From a virus, in IMG/VR virus record IMGVR_UViG_3300030329_006583, positions 186,001-250,000 of that record: 64,000 bases of DNA; one strand, given 5' to 3'. The translations under genes were made by a program, and so were the position numbers. Numbering within the stretch: the stretch's first letter is position 1; each line of letters starts with the position of its first letter. Below are positions 31,843 to 40,029 of the stretch, one piece after another. The notes under the pieces are model-generated. The model saw nothing but the letters and a program-made list of their open reading frames with translations. It did no database searches and had not been told where the DNA came from.

Positions 31843-33312
31843 TTATTCCGATCTTCTCTTAAACTCTTTCATTAATTTTTCCGCCTGCTCCTCATATTCT
31901 GCGAGATTTGCCCAAGATTTATCAGGGGAAAGCATACTTTCATCAATTCCATTAAATTTTACCGGAATTTTCAAACCTGTATAAGGATGAAGTTGATAAT
32001 CTGCTTTTTTTAATGTTCCATCATGAATACCGGCTATTATCTTTCGAGTTACATCGATGGGCATACGATGGCCTATCCCATACCCGCCACCGGTCCACCC
32101 TGTATTAACAAGCCAACAATCTACTTTATGCTTCTCAATTTTTCCCTTTAATAAGTGTGCATATTCCTGAGGAAACCGGGGCATAAATGGTGCGCCGTAA
32201 CAATAGGAAAAAGTTGCCTCCGGTTCTTTCACCCCTGCCTCGGTGCCAGCCACCTTGGCCGTATACCCCAGAAGAAAGTGTTGTACAGCTTCCTCGGGAG
32301 TAAGCTTGGAAACCGGGGGTAGAATCCCAAAGGCATCACATGTTAACATTACAACATTGGCTGGATGTCCAGCGGCACCAGTTTTACTGGAATTACTAAT
32401 ATATTCAATTGGGTAAGATGCACGTGTGTTCTCTGTGAGTGTTGCATCATTAAAATCTGGGGTTCTATCATCATGAAGGATAACGTTCTCTAGAATGGCA
32501 CCGTGCCTTTGGCAGGCATTCCAGATTTGTGGTTCAGCTTTCGCGTCAAGCCGAATCACCTTGGCATAACAACCGCCTTCAAAATTATAAAGACCTGTGT
32601 CCGACCAAGAGTGTTCATCATCCCCAATCAATACCCGATCTTCCTCCGACGAAAGTGTTGTCTTACCTGTCCCAGACAGTCCAAAAAATATTGCCGGAGC
32701 CCCTCCATCCTCTGCGGTGTTCACAGAACAATGCATGGGCAGAATTCCTTTTGCCGGCAGAAGAAAATTCAGAACAGTGAATACGCTTTTCTTAATTTCC
32801 CCGGCATAATAAGTACCGCTAATCAATATTTCTTGTTCTTGAAATGAAATGAGAACCATAGGATCTGAGGTAAAGGTCGGTGCGGCATAAATCGTCCATT
32901 CATCTTCTTGCCCTGTTAACATGTGTTCAATCAATTCGGGCCTAACAAACATATTCCTTGCAAATATACTGTGCCACAATAATGTTGTATTGACTTTAAG
33001 CCTCAAAGTGTTTGCAGGATCACGATTGGCGTAAAGCGTTTGTGTATATATTCCGGTTTCCCCCGCTTTTGCAAGGTGCTCTTTCATCCTATCACGGGTA
33101 TACAGAAATTCGTGATGGGTAATACTTTGATTGGCATCCCAATTAATTTTTCCTTGCGTAATGGAATCACACACAATAGATTTTGCCTTAGGTGAACGAC
33201 CCGTGCAATCGCCGGTAGCGGTGACCAAGGCACCACCCCCAGATTCATTAGCTTCCCCCAATTGGAGGGACATCCGTGTTAATTCTTTTAATGAAAATTC
33301 ATCTAATAACAT
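31843..33312 (-). CDS. pckA: ATP-dependent phosphoenolpyruvate carboxykinase, 489 aa
   Basis: PckA of the ATP type, converting oxaloacetate and ATP to PEP, CO2 and ADP. Motifs: GRSPKAK (38-44), YYAGEIKKS (168-175), MHCSVN (193-198), the kinase loop GLSGTGKTTL (211-220) and DDEHSW (231-236). About 40 residues shorter than bacterial PckA. Its neighbours are DnaJ and a UV endonuclease. A metabolic gene of this kind is rare in phages. Confidence 0.92.
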   Translation of the reverse strand: MLLDEFSLKELTRMSLQLGEANESGGGALVTATGDCTGRSPKAKSIVCDSITQGKINWDANQSITHHEFLYTRDRMKEHLAKAGETGIYTQTLYANRDPANTLRLKVNTTLLWHSIFARNMFVRPELIEHMLTGQEDEWTIYAAPTFTSDPMVLISFQEQEILISGTYYAGEIKKSVFTVLNFLLPAKGILPMHCSVNTAEDGGAPAIFFGLSGTGKTTLSSEEDRVLIGDDEHSWSDTGLYNFEGGCYAKVIRLDAKAEPQIWNACQRHGAILENVILHDDRTPDFNDATLTENTRASYPIEYISNSSKTGAAGHPANVVMLTCDAFGILPPVSKLTPEEAVQHFLLGYTAKVAGTEAGVKEPEATFSYCYGAPFMPRFPQEYAHLLKGKIEKHKVDCWLVNTGWTGGGYGIGHRMPIDVTRKIIAGIHDGTLKKADYQLHPYTGLKIPVKFNGIDESMLSPDKSWANLAEYEEQAEKLMKEFKRRSE

Positions 33313-33323
33313 TTATACTTCCT

Positions 33324-34247
33324 TTAAGCGGCGGCAATTAAGTGTTTAAAATCTTCAAGGTATTTAAACAACGCCTGTTCTTTGGCTTTACATTCTAACA
33401 CCACATCCAAATCTAACCCCAAATCTTGAAAAGGTTCATAATAATATGTAGAATGTGTACATGCAGGAACTTTGGGATCCTCGTATTTTTTCTTGGAATT
33501 AGAATGATGACATGTAGGTGTCACATCCCCCCAAGTTGAAGCCGCCATATGAAGAGCCTCAGAATAAGACTGATCTTGTGGACCTAATTGAAAGTGGTGT
33601 GAATCAAATACAATAGGAATGCCGACTCGGCGGTATACGCCATCATATAATTGTTTAGTAGAAAACATGTTTCGTTTGTCATCATTCTCAACGGTTAACC
33701 TCCTTTGAGTTGTGGGTTGTAGCAATTCAAAATTTTTGCAAAAGCGAGCCAAAGCAGAGGCACGATCTCCATAGGCACCACCAACATGAATGTTAATCTT
33801 GGAATTATGATCAGCAGGCATGCCTAACATGTCCATAATAATAGCATGATTGTCTAATTCCCTAAGGGCATTATCTACCACGTGTTTTTTAGGGCTGGCG
33901 AGGACACAAAATTGACCGGGGTGAAAAGACAATCGCTGACCACTATGATGAGCCATGCGGCCGGTGGATGCCAACACTTTACGGATCTCCGATATATCCG
34001 GTAAATCATCGAAGCGATATTCTGACATCCACGGAAAGAGGCACGAACTAATGCGAAATACGCCTACGTTGTGTTCATTATTCCATTCCACAATTCGCTG
34101 AAGTGATTTTACATTGCTTAATGCAATTTCACTAGCGTAAGGCAAACCCTTGGCCAACCATGTCCTTTTAATCATTCCGCGGTTGGCGCTAATCTTTTCT
34201 TTTTTTTGTAGGGTCATATTAATACAGGCATATCCGAATCGGGTCAT
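33324..34247 (-). CDS. uvdE: UV damage endonuclease UvdE-like, 307 aa
   Basis: TIM-barrel repair nuclease that cuts next to UV dimers and other lesions. Visible signatures: FGYACINMTL at the N-terminus, FRISSCLFPWMSEY, QRLSFHPGQFCVLAS, NIHVGGAYGD, VENDDKRN and FDSHHFQ, with the metal-binding His, Glu and Asp residues in place. Length matches the family. It could repair incoming or replicated phage DNA. A recurrent-type promoter lies at 34272-34300. Confidence 0.9.
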   Translation of the reverse strand: MTRFGYACINMTLQKKEKISANRGMIKRTWLAKGLPYASEIALSNVKSLQRIVEWNNEHNVGVFRISSCLFPWMSEYRFDDLPDISEIRKVLASTGRMAHHSGQRLSFHPGQFCVLASPKKHVVDNALRELDNHAIIMDMLGMPADHNSKINIHVGGAYGDRASALARFCKNFELLQPTTQRRLTVENDDKRNMFSTKQLYDGVYRRVGIPIVFDSHHFQLGPQDQSYSEALHMAASTWGDVTPTCHHSNSKKKYEDPKVPACTHSTYYYEPFQDLGLDLDVVLECKAKEQALFKYLEDFKHLIAAA

Positions 34248-34271
34248 ACATCACTCCTAAAGTTTTGTATA

Positions 34272-34300
34272 ATTCTATAATAGAAATGCCAAAATTTACA
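34272..34300 (-). promoter_or_regulatory. Putative promoter TGTAAA-N17-TAGAAT
   Basis: Minus-strand CGTGTAAA, 17-base spacer, TAGAAT (5 of 6); a weaker member of the set, upstream of the UV endonuclease gene. Confidence 0.45.
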
Positions 34301-34320
34301 CGCAAATTATGAAATTAATT

Positions 34321-34797
34321 TTAACCCAGGCCCTGGAATCCATTGGAACCTGTGAGCATCTGCCGTATGGGATTTGACGGAACGGTTGTTAAACCCGCTA
34401 TAACGTGAATCGTCGCCGCACCACCATAACCTCCGTCACGGAAAAAAACCCCGCTGGCCTTTACCTCATACGGGCCGGCATAGGTACCTCCCTCAAACAC
34501 CTTTATGTAATTACGATTAGAACCGGTGAGATTGTAGCCTGGGTTGGGGGTTGTGACCCCGGCGGTGGCACTTGAACCATGTGTACCATTTGCGGTAAAA
34601 CCCATCAAAATAGGCGCAGTTCCACCAACTCCATGCTGTGCCACGTAGATCCATCGCGATACAAAAGGGAAGTGAAAATGGATGAAAGGATTAGAACCAT
34701 CGAGCTCACCAGTAAGCGAGGAACTCACGTATGGAATCCCGGATAACTGGTACTCTTGCACGTTGTTGTGATCATTTGCAGGCCAATTTAAACTCAT
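34321..34797 (-). CDS. Virion-like protein, paralogue 1, 158 aa
   Basis: Starts MSLNWPANDHNNVQEYQLSG and shares nearly its whole framework with the next gene: the Q-x-SGIP-[YF]-V-[TS]-SSL motif, [FV]-P-F-V-[ST]-RWI strands and a LTGSNGFQG end. Beta-rich, no signal. I associate this pattern with decoration or neck/tail virion proteins of large phages. The two genes are tandem duplicates. Confidence 0.75.
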   Translation of the reverse strand: MSLNWPANDHNNVQEYQLSGIPYVSSSLTGELDGSNPFIHFHFPFVSRWIYVAQHGVGGTAPILMGFTANGTHGSSATAGVTTPNPGYNLTGSNRNYIKVFEGGTYAGPYEVKASGVFFRDGGYGGAATIHVIAGLTTVPSNPIRQMLTGSNGFQGLG

Positions 34798-34801
34798 TTA
34801 A

Positions 34802-35242
34802 TCACCCAATTCCCTGGAAACCGTTTGAGCCCGTAAGCAATCGCCTCAAAGGATCGGCTGGAACATTTGTTAAGCCCGCTATTACCTGAACGGTGCTGGC
34901 GCCGCCTTCACCTTGGAAATAAAGATCTGTGCAACGTACCTCTATGGGTCCCAAGGATTTCCCGGCATCGACCACCGCGTAATTCATGTTTGAACCCGTG
35001 GGACTGTAAGCGCCTAGGTTTGCAGCCAGAATACCGTTTGCGGTAAACGACATTTTAAACCCATTACCTTGTTCAGTACATACCACTTGAATCCAGCGTG
35101 TAACAAATGGGAATCTTATATGAACCAAATCACCGGCACCGGCAGTCACCTCATTATCTAGCGATGAGGTAACAAACGGAATTCCTGACTGTTGATATGC
35201 TGGCACATAATTATGATTGTTTCCAGCCCAATTTAAACTCAT
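34802..35242 (-). CDS. Virion-like protein, paralogue 2, 146 aa
   Basis: Partner of the previous gene: MSLNWAGNNHNYVPAYQQSG, IRFPFVTRWIQVVCTEQ and RLLTGSNGFQGIG align along the length. Shorter by 12 residues. The pair most likely arose by a local duplication, and both keep the C-terminal SNGFQG element, which suggests it contacts another virion part. Confidence 0.75.
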   Translation of the reverse strand: MSLNWAGNNHNYVPAYQQSGIPFVTSSLDNEVTAGAGDLVHIRFPFVTRWIQVVCTEQGNGFKMSFTANGILAANLGAYSPTGSNMNYAVVDAGKSLGPIEVRCTDLYFQGEGGASTVQVIAGLTNVPADPLRRLLTGSNGFQGIG

Positions 35243-35292
35243 CTTTATCTCTCCATGGAAGCATTATCAGGTTATAATTAGTACCCTACTTA

Positions 35293-35457
35293 TTATTTTA
35301 TCATTCCTAACTTTCGTAAATAGTCTCTTATTTTATTACGATACTTTTCTTCCATTCCGGGTTGGTCTAACATGAGATTATTTTCATCAGCCTGTTCATA
35401 AGGGGAACTTAATTCATGACGTACCGATTCCCTGACAAAACGGCGTAAATGTTTCAT
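35293..35457 (-). CDS. Tagged small protein, 54 aa
   Basis: I start at MKHLRRFVRESVRHELSS, a short variant segment ending V-R-E; an upstream ATG overlaps the 713-aa gene. The body ends with a helix EEKYRNKIRDYLRKLGMIK. It sits directly after the large lipoprotein gene on the minus strand. Function unknown. Confidence 0.6.
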   Translation of the reverse strand: MKHLRRFVRESVRHELSSPYEQADENNLMLDQPGMEEKYRNKIRDYLRKLGMIK

Positions 35458-35473
35458 TTTTAATCGTATTTTT

Positions 35474-37615
35474 TTATTCGGCACAGGCATTCTCATCCAA
35501 AATTTCTAGAAGATTTTCATACATGGTGGCCGCAGATTGTGTTAATTCATACCACTTACCACCAAACTGTGTTAAAGGTTCCCACCCTGTCAATTCACCA
35601 TTCCACTTTTGGGCATTTTTTAATGTTTCCGGAGTGAAGGTATAAATTTTAAGATCAACTGTACCCTGAATGGTTTGCAGTATCTCTGATTGAGTTAACC
35701 CATATCCCATGTTAACACCGCCCAAATCCTTGTACAAATAACTTTGTCCCTCTTCGTCTGTAAAAACAATAACTACCCTTTTTGCATCATCTCGCCAATT
35801 AATGATAAATTGATCAAGCGGAGGCTGAGAATCCACGGTTTGCATGGTGCTGTTCCATGTCAAAGACGATAAAGGCCACGGTAATGAAGCAGCGGAACAC
35901 AAATTATGAATTGCTAAGTAAACAGCATCATACAACATTTCCACACCACCGTTCAAAGAATTGGGATCAAGCACCGACAATTGTGCCATAAATTGTGAAA
36001 ATTCTGTAAGTGGACTGATCAACTGAAGATATTCAATTGGGCTCCACGCGCCTTGTTGCGGTGGCACCGTTGGCCCAACCACTAACCCCCATTTAATTAC
36101 TTCTTCATCGCTATAATTTGTAGCAAACATGTTTAGTGCGGTCATGACAGCTTCAATCTCAATATTCATTGAACCAGACCAATCGATAATAAAAAGAATA
36201 TCGGTATCCTCCATTTCCTTTCCATCATCTATAATGCCGTCACAATTATCATCAGTGCCATTACATGCATCCTGATCTGCCGGCACAACCTCATCTAAAC
36301 AGAGGTTTGGTACAAAAAGTTCCTCCCCCGCCTCAGTCGTATAATTATTGCCCCACTCACCTTGATGACATATGAGATGACCCGGTTCACATATTCCCAC
36401 AAACAATGTCTCAGGAGGACCGGTATAACAGGCTTCTATAAGATCTTCATCAACCAATTGATTGCAATTATCGTCGTGATTATTGCACATTTCATCTTCA
36501 ACAAACCCCTTAAACGGATCACAATTTGGGGCCGGGGGTTTTTCCCAATAACATTGGGCGTAACACTGGGTCTGTATTATTTCCACACAATCTTCATCTA
36601 CACATTCACATGTTTTATACCCACCCCCGCATTCTAAGGGTGATTCAAAACACGGAAAAAGAACGCCAACAAGATCAATCGTACATAAACAATCCAAGCC
36701 TTCATCAATCAATCCATCACAATTATCATCAAACCCATTGCAAATTTCTTCAAAAGGTTGTTTGGCGGAACACCCAATCCAGTTACCATTGACACAAAAT
36801 TCCAGACCATCCCCACATACAGTGGAACAAGGTTGTATGAGATCTTCATCAATCAGCCCATCGCAGTCATCATCAAATCCATTACAAACATCTTCTGGCA
36901 CCGGACCACATTGACCACATACGTTAAGTTGATCTTCATCCACTAAACCGTCGCAGTCGTTGTCTTTGTAATCACAAATTTCCTCTTCCGGATCAGGCCC
37001 TATGCAGATTTCCATGCCATCAACACAAATCAAGTCACCTAACCCACACGGAGTTTCACAAGGAACAATTAAAATATCTTCATCAATTTCCCCATCACAA
37101 TCATTGTCTAGGTTGTCACATATTTCATCAAAACATGGATTACAATCTGAATATTTCCAAACCCCTTTTTCACACCACTTCTGCTGGCTCCCTTGTTGAT
37201 CATCCACCAAACACTCAATAATTTCCACAGTATCATTTGAAGGATCACATTCTAATTTTTCCTCGCAAGGACCTAACTCAATAATTTGAGGAGGATCCTT
37301 ACAAATATCTGTAACCAATTTAAATTGCCATACTGCGTCTAAAGGTGGGCAGAAATACCATTCCTCCTGATAACAATCTTGCATATATTGAAACTCTAAA
37401 TTAGGTATAGTTGCAGAATTAGCCAAGGGGGGTAAATCCTTTATCTTTTCAGCAATTTCTTCAAATGTATATACAGGAGTTTCATCACCAGTATCATTCA
37501 CAAATTCACCATAACCGGGGGATTTATCTGAGCAGGCGACAAAAAATAAAAGAATCAGCAATAAGCATAATGTGCTAACAAGAAAGGTTATAATTGAATT
37601 GAAGATATGTTCCAT
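35474..37615 (-). CDS. Lipoprotein with MopE-like repeats and VWA domain, 713 aa
   Basis: Lipoprotein signal with LFFVACS. After an N-terminal domain come six repeats of the type C-[ND]-x-x-D-[DN]-[DN]-C-[DN]-x-x-[IV]-D-[ED] (for example FDDDCDGLIDEDLIQPC), the metal-binding motif known from MopE and many large proteins of Myxococcota. From about residue 473 a VWA domain starts with DILFIIDWSGSMN, the MIDAS D-x-S-G-S. It is the largest gene in the window and probably sits on the host envelope, a very unusual phage product. Possibly acquired from a bacterium. Confidence 0.85.
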   Translation of the reverse strand: MEHIFNSIITFLVSTLCLLLILLFFVACSDKSPGYGEFVNDTGDETPVYTFEEIAEKIKDLPPLANSATIPNLEFQYMQDCYQEEWYFCPPLDAVWQFKLVTDICKDPPQIIELGPCEEKLECDPSNDTVEIIECLVDDQQGSQQKWCEKGVWKYSDCNPCFDEICDNLDNDCDGEIDEDILIVPCETPCGLGDLICVDGMEICIGPDPEEEICDYKDNDCDGLVDEDQLNVCGQCGPVPEDVCNGFDDDCDGLIDEDLIQPCSTVCGDGLEFCVNGNWIGCSAKQPFEEICNGFDDNCDGLIDEGLDCLCTIDLVGVLFPCFESPLECGGGYKTCECVDEDCVEIIQTQCYAQCYWEKPPAPNCDPFKGFVEDEMCNNHDDNCNQLVDEDLIEACYTGPPETLFVGICEPGHLICHQGEWGNNYTTEAGEELFVPNLCLDEVVPADQDACNGTDDNCDGIIDDGKEMEDTDILFIIDWSGSMNIEIEAVMTALNMFATNYSDEEVIKWGLVVGPTVPPQQGAWSPIEYLQLISPLTEFSQFMAQLSVLDPNSLNGGVEMLYDAVYLAIHNLCSAASLPWPLSSLTWNSTMQTVDSQPPLDQFIINWRDDAKRVVIVFTDEEGQSYLYKDLGGVNMGYGLTQSEILQTIQGTVDLKIYTFTPETLKNAQKWNGELTGWEPLTQFGGKWYELTQSAATMYENLLEILDENACAE

Positions 37616-37699
37616 TTCCCCACATTAGATTGCTATGTTCATAAACATAACTATAGCAGTTGCTGGGGTACTTTTCAAATTTAATTTAGAACATTAAGA

Positions 37700-37945
37700 T
37701 TAATCGGTAATTATTTCTAGCTTGGAGCACTTGGCGGGACCAAAAAAACAACACTTTCCACAATTCACACAATAATTGCCTATCTCTTCCATGGTGTTAA
37801 TTTGTAATTGTTCCTCCATGGTGCGAAGGCGTTCTTTTTTAGTGTCAATAAAAATACAATCTACAAAAAGTTGATTGGCGCCATTCCACGGATATTGGCG
37901 GCATGTCTCCGGTCTTTCTTTGTAAATAGAACAAATAAATTTCAT
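37700..37945 (-). CDS. YkgJ-like cysteine cluster protein, 81 aa
   Basis: Begins MKFICSIYKERPETCRQYPW and ends YCVNCGKCCFFGPAKCSKLE, with two related Cys boxes: R-P-x-x-C-R-x-Y-P and C-x-x-C-G-x-C-C. Such boxes bind Fe or Zn in YkgJ/UPF0153 proteins; here the order of the two boxes is reversed from the usual one. Its ATG overlaps the upstream gene's TAA (TAATG). Role unknown. Confidence 0.7.
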   Translation of the reverse strand: MKFICSIYKERPETCRQYPWNGANQLFVDCIFIDTKKERLRTMEEQLQINTMEEIGNYCVNCGKCCFFGPAKCSKLEIITD

Positions 37946-38295
37946 TAGCAAAGTTTGGCTAGCTCTTCACGAATCAATTTCCTCAATTCTTTAGTGTTGA
38001 GCTTTTTATTCTCCATCAAACCAGGTGAACCTGGGCGAACTCCCATGGGATCCCACTCACCTTCTCGTTGATAAAGGTACTGATCCGTAATTCTATTTCT
38101 CTCGTTTTTCATCCAATACGCGATCTTATTGGCTTGATCATAATCCAAATCATGCTCAATTACCAGATCCCCAAATGTCATTGTGTTTAAAATCTCGTAT
38201 TCTTCCTTAGTTAAAGGTGCAGATGATAGTGACTTTTGGATTGCTGCAGCCAGCAATTCTTCGTCTGTCGCCTCTGTTAATATACGCTTGCTCAT
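37945..38295 (-). CDS. Protein with a C-terminal segment, 116 aa
   Basis: I start at MSKRILTEATDEELLAAAIQ with CAGGAG upstream. The last 17 residues, LNTKELRKLIREELAKL, are the shared amphipathic segment at the C-terminus. The body is helical and polar (DLDYDQANKIAYWMKNERNR). A tag at the end, not the start, supports a transferable module. Overlaps the next gene. Confidence 0.68.
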   Translation of the reverse strand: MSKRILTEATDEELLAAAIQKSLSSAPLTKEEYEILNTMTFGDLVIEHDLDYDQANKIAYWMKNERNRITDQYLYQREGEWDPMGVRPGSPGLMENKKLNTKELRKLIREELAKLC

Positions 38296-38334
38296 ATTAC
38301 GCTCCTGATAGTGACGTACCAATAAATATACATA

Positions 38335-38363
38335 TGCCCCGCAATATTATATACCACGGGGCA
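38335..38363 (-). other. 7-bp stem hairpin
   Basis: TGCCCCG...CGGGGCA with a 15-base AT loop containing TATAAT. No T run, so the role is unclear: it could sit in a 5' leader or be a weak terminator. Confidence 0.4.
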
Positions 38364-38386
38364 ACTCAACGTTAATTAAGCATTTA

Positions 38387-38689
38387 TTAATTGGTCAAAT
38401 CCAACATATCATAAACCAATTTAGCCCGATGTAGGTAATGAGAGTACCTCAGATCATCTTTTGATAAACCAACCCCGCACTGGCGACTCAGGTTTTCGAA
38501 AACCTCCGGGGAACTTGAGTGATAGCGCAATGCCTTTCTCCATAATTTTCGAAATTTACGACGAACTCGATTCAGGTCTTCCGGAGGTAAACTCTCAAAT
38601 CCGGCGTCCAGAACATCACGGGGCCAGCCGTAAGGAACGATTCCTTTCTCAATCATTTTTATCAAAATTAGAGTTTCATTGGTTCGCAA
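38387..38689 (-). CDS. Hypothetical helical protein, 100 aa
   Basis: Arg-rich helical protein: VRRKFRKLWRKALRYHS and a C-terminus RYSHYLHRAKLVYDMLDLTN. It resembles small phage regulators in charge and size only. A recurrent-type promoter lies upstream at 38711-38739. Confidence 0.68.
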   Translation of the reverse strand: MRTNETLILIKMIEKGIVPYGWPRDVLDAGFESLPPEDLNRVRRKFRKLWRKALRYHSSSPEVFENLSRQCGVGLSKDDLRYSHYLHRAKLVYDMLDLTN

Positions 38690-38710
38690 TTTTCCCTCCC
38701 TGGAGTGTAT

Positions 38711-38739
38711 ATTATATTATTCCTGTGATGGCTTTTGCA
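38711..38739 (-). promoter_or_regulatory. Putative promoter TGCAAA-N17-TATAAT
   Basis: Minus-strand CGTGCAAA, 17-base spacer, perfect TATAAT; between tRNA-Arg and the 100-aa gene. Confidence 0.55.
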
Positions 38740-38765
38740 CGTATGATTATTGATAAAGCAAACAT

Positions 38766-38843
<78 letters not shown>

Positions 38844-38848
38844 GGACA

Positions 38849-39151
38849 TTATTGGGAAAATTTTAAAACACGATAACAAGTATCTAATTGATTTTTTAAC
38901 TGGCGAGAATGATCCACAACATGTTCACGATTAACTGCGCGGACATCATAGAAAATCCCTTTAGTAGGGGTAATATAATTCGGCAACAAATCCTCTACCG
39001 CCTCCTTGCTCTCTGCCAACAAATACCGAATATGACTATGGTAACGACGGTTGTGAGGGTAAACAGCTGAATCTAATTTATAGATCTCATAAATGCCAAC
39101 ACCCTCATTTGTATCCGGATTCATGAACGAAAAAGATAACTGTTGAGCCAT
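38849..39151 (-). CDS. Hypothetical protein, 100 aa
   Basis: Starts MAQQLSFSFMNPDTNEGVGI. A central element IYEIYKLDSAVYPHNRRYHS and a helical tail. Soluble, basic. Lies directly beside tRNA-Arg, 6 bases upstream on the same strand. Not recognised. Confidence 0.65.
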   Translation of the reverse strand: MAQQLSFSFMNPDTNEGVGIYEIYKLDSAVYPHNRRYHSHIRYLLAESKEAVEDLLPNYITPTKGIFYDVRAVNREHVVDHSRQLKNQLDTCYRVLKFSQ

Positions 39152-39202
39152 GACGCCCTCCTTTACTTTAATTTATCCACCAAAATCATTAATTGTATAA
39201 CC

Positions 39203-39949
39203 TCATTCTTCATCACCTAAATATTCCGCTAGAGTTTGATCAACTATATCCTGCGTAACACCTGCAATTTTTAAGGACAAAGCATGGGTCTTCAGTGCAC
39301 TAGCCATTAATTCACGATCACCTTTGGCGCGCCCCCATATCCATAACGTTGTGTGTTGTGCATTCATAATCTCCAACCGCAACTCCTCGGTGTTTTGTCT
39401 AATATAATCTATTACGCCTTGCGTCTCTGAAGCTTCAAACCTATTTAATTCAATGTCTAAATCTACCGCCATATCCAAAAGGGCGGCTGTATTTTTTTCT
39501 TTATAAAAAGATTTAGCGTCCACAAACCTTTGGGTTACCTCCTCTTCACTCAATGGGTGTTGCATTGAGCCGCTGGTGTATAACAGTTTATCCGGATGGG
39601 TTTTTACAGCGATATCGCGATAGAGTTGTTTCATCCATTTAGGGAATTCTTCCATAGAATCTGCAAGTTCTTTCTCTTCACTTTCGCTGGATTCTGTTTC
39701 TGCTTCATGGGTAGTGGGAGGACAATGTGGTTTTTCTTGTGATTCAGGTATACCTTCGTGCTCTTCGGGCGGAGATGATGATGTCGCCTCTTTACAACGG
39801 CGCAAAAGAATCTCTAGGGCACCTCGGATGTCATCATTATACATCTTTAAAAGATTGTATGAATCCTCCTTTTCATCCCTATAATATCTCCACGCCCTCA
39901 AAGAGCGGCGTAAATCTATCTGTAATTCCAACTCTTCATTACGTGACAT
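39203..39949 (-). CDS. Unusual J-domain protein, 248 aa
   Basis: Central J-like domain: KQLYRDIAVKTHPDKLLYTS with HPD near residue 134, preceded by a long acidic linker rich in Ser, Pro and Glu and followed by a FVDAKSFYKEKNTAALLDMA helix and a C-terminal helical domain. Start at MSRNEEL is supported by GGTGGAG. It is right beside dnaK and separate from the full DnaJ, so it may steer DnaK to a specific phage substrate. Confidence 0.7.
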   Translation of the reverse strand: MSRNEELELQIDLRRSLRAWRYYRDEKEDSYNLLKMYNDDIRGALEILLRRCKEATSSSPPEEHEGIPESQEKPHCPPTTHEAETESSESEEKELADSMEEFPKWMKQLYRDIAVKTHPDKLLYTSGSMQHPLSEEEVTQRFVDAKSFYKEKNTAALLDMAVDLDIELNRFEASETQGVIDYIRQNTEELRLEIMNAQHTTLWIWGRAKGDRELMASALKTHALSLKIAGVTQDIVDQTLAEYLGDEE

Positions 39950-40001
39950 GCATGGCTCCACCTTATGGTATATCTAAATAGGTGGTAAAGCCGAGAGTAG
40001 A

Positions 40002-40025
40002 TCGGCCGGCCCGAAGGCCGGCCGA
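40002..40025 (-). other. Very stable UUCG-loop hairpin after dnaK
   Basis: The minus strand reads a 10-bp perfect stem TCGGCCGGCC / GGCCGGCCGA closed by TTCG. It lies between dnaK and the J-domain gene. No T run follows. It could be an RNA stabiliser for the dnaK transcript, a processing site or a terminator that needs Rho. Confidence 0.6.
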
Positions 40026-40029
40026 ATAA

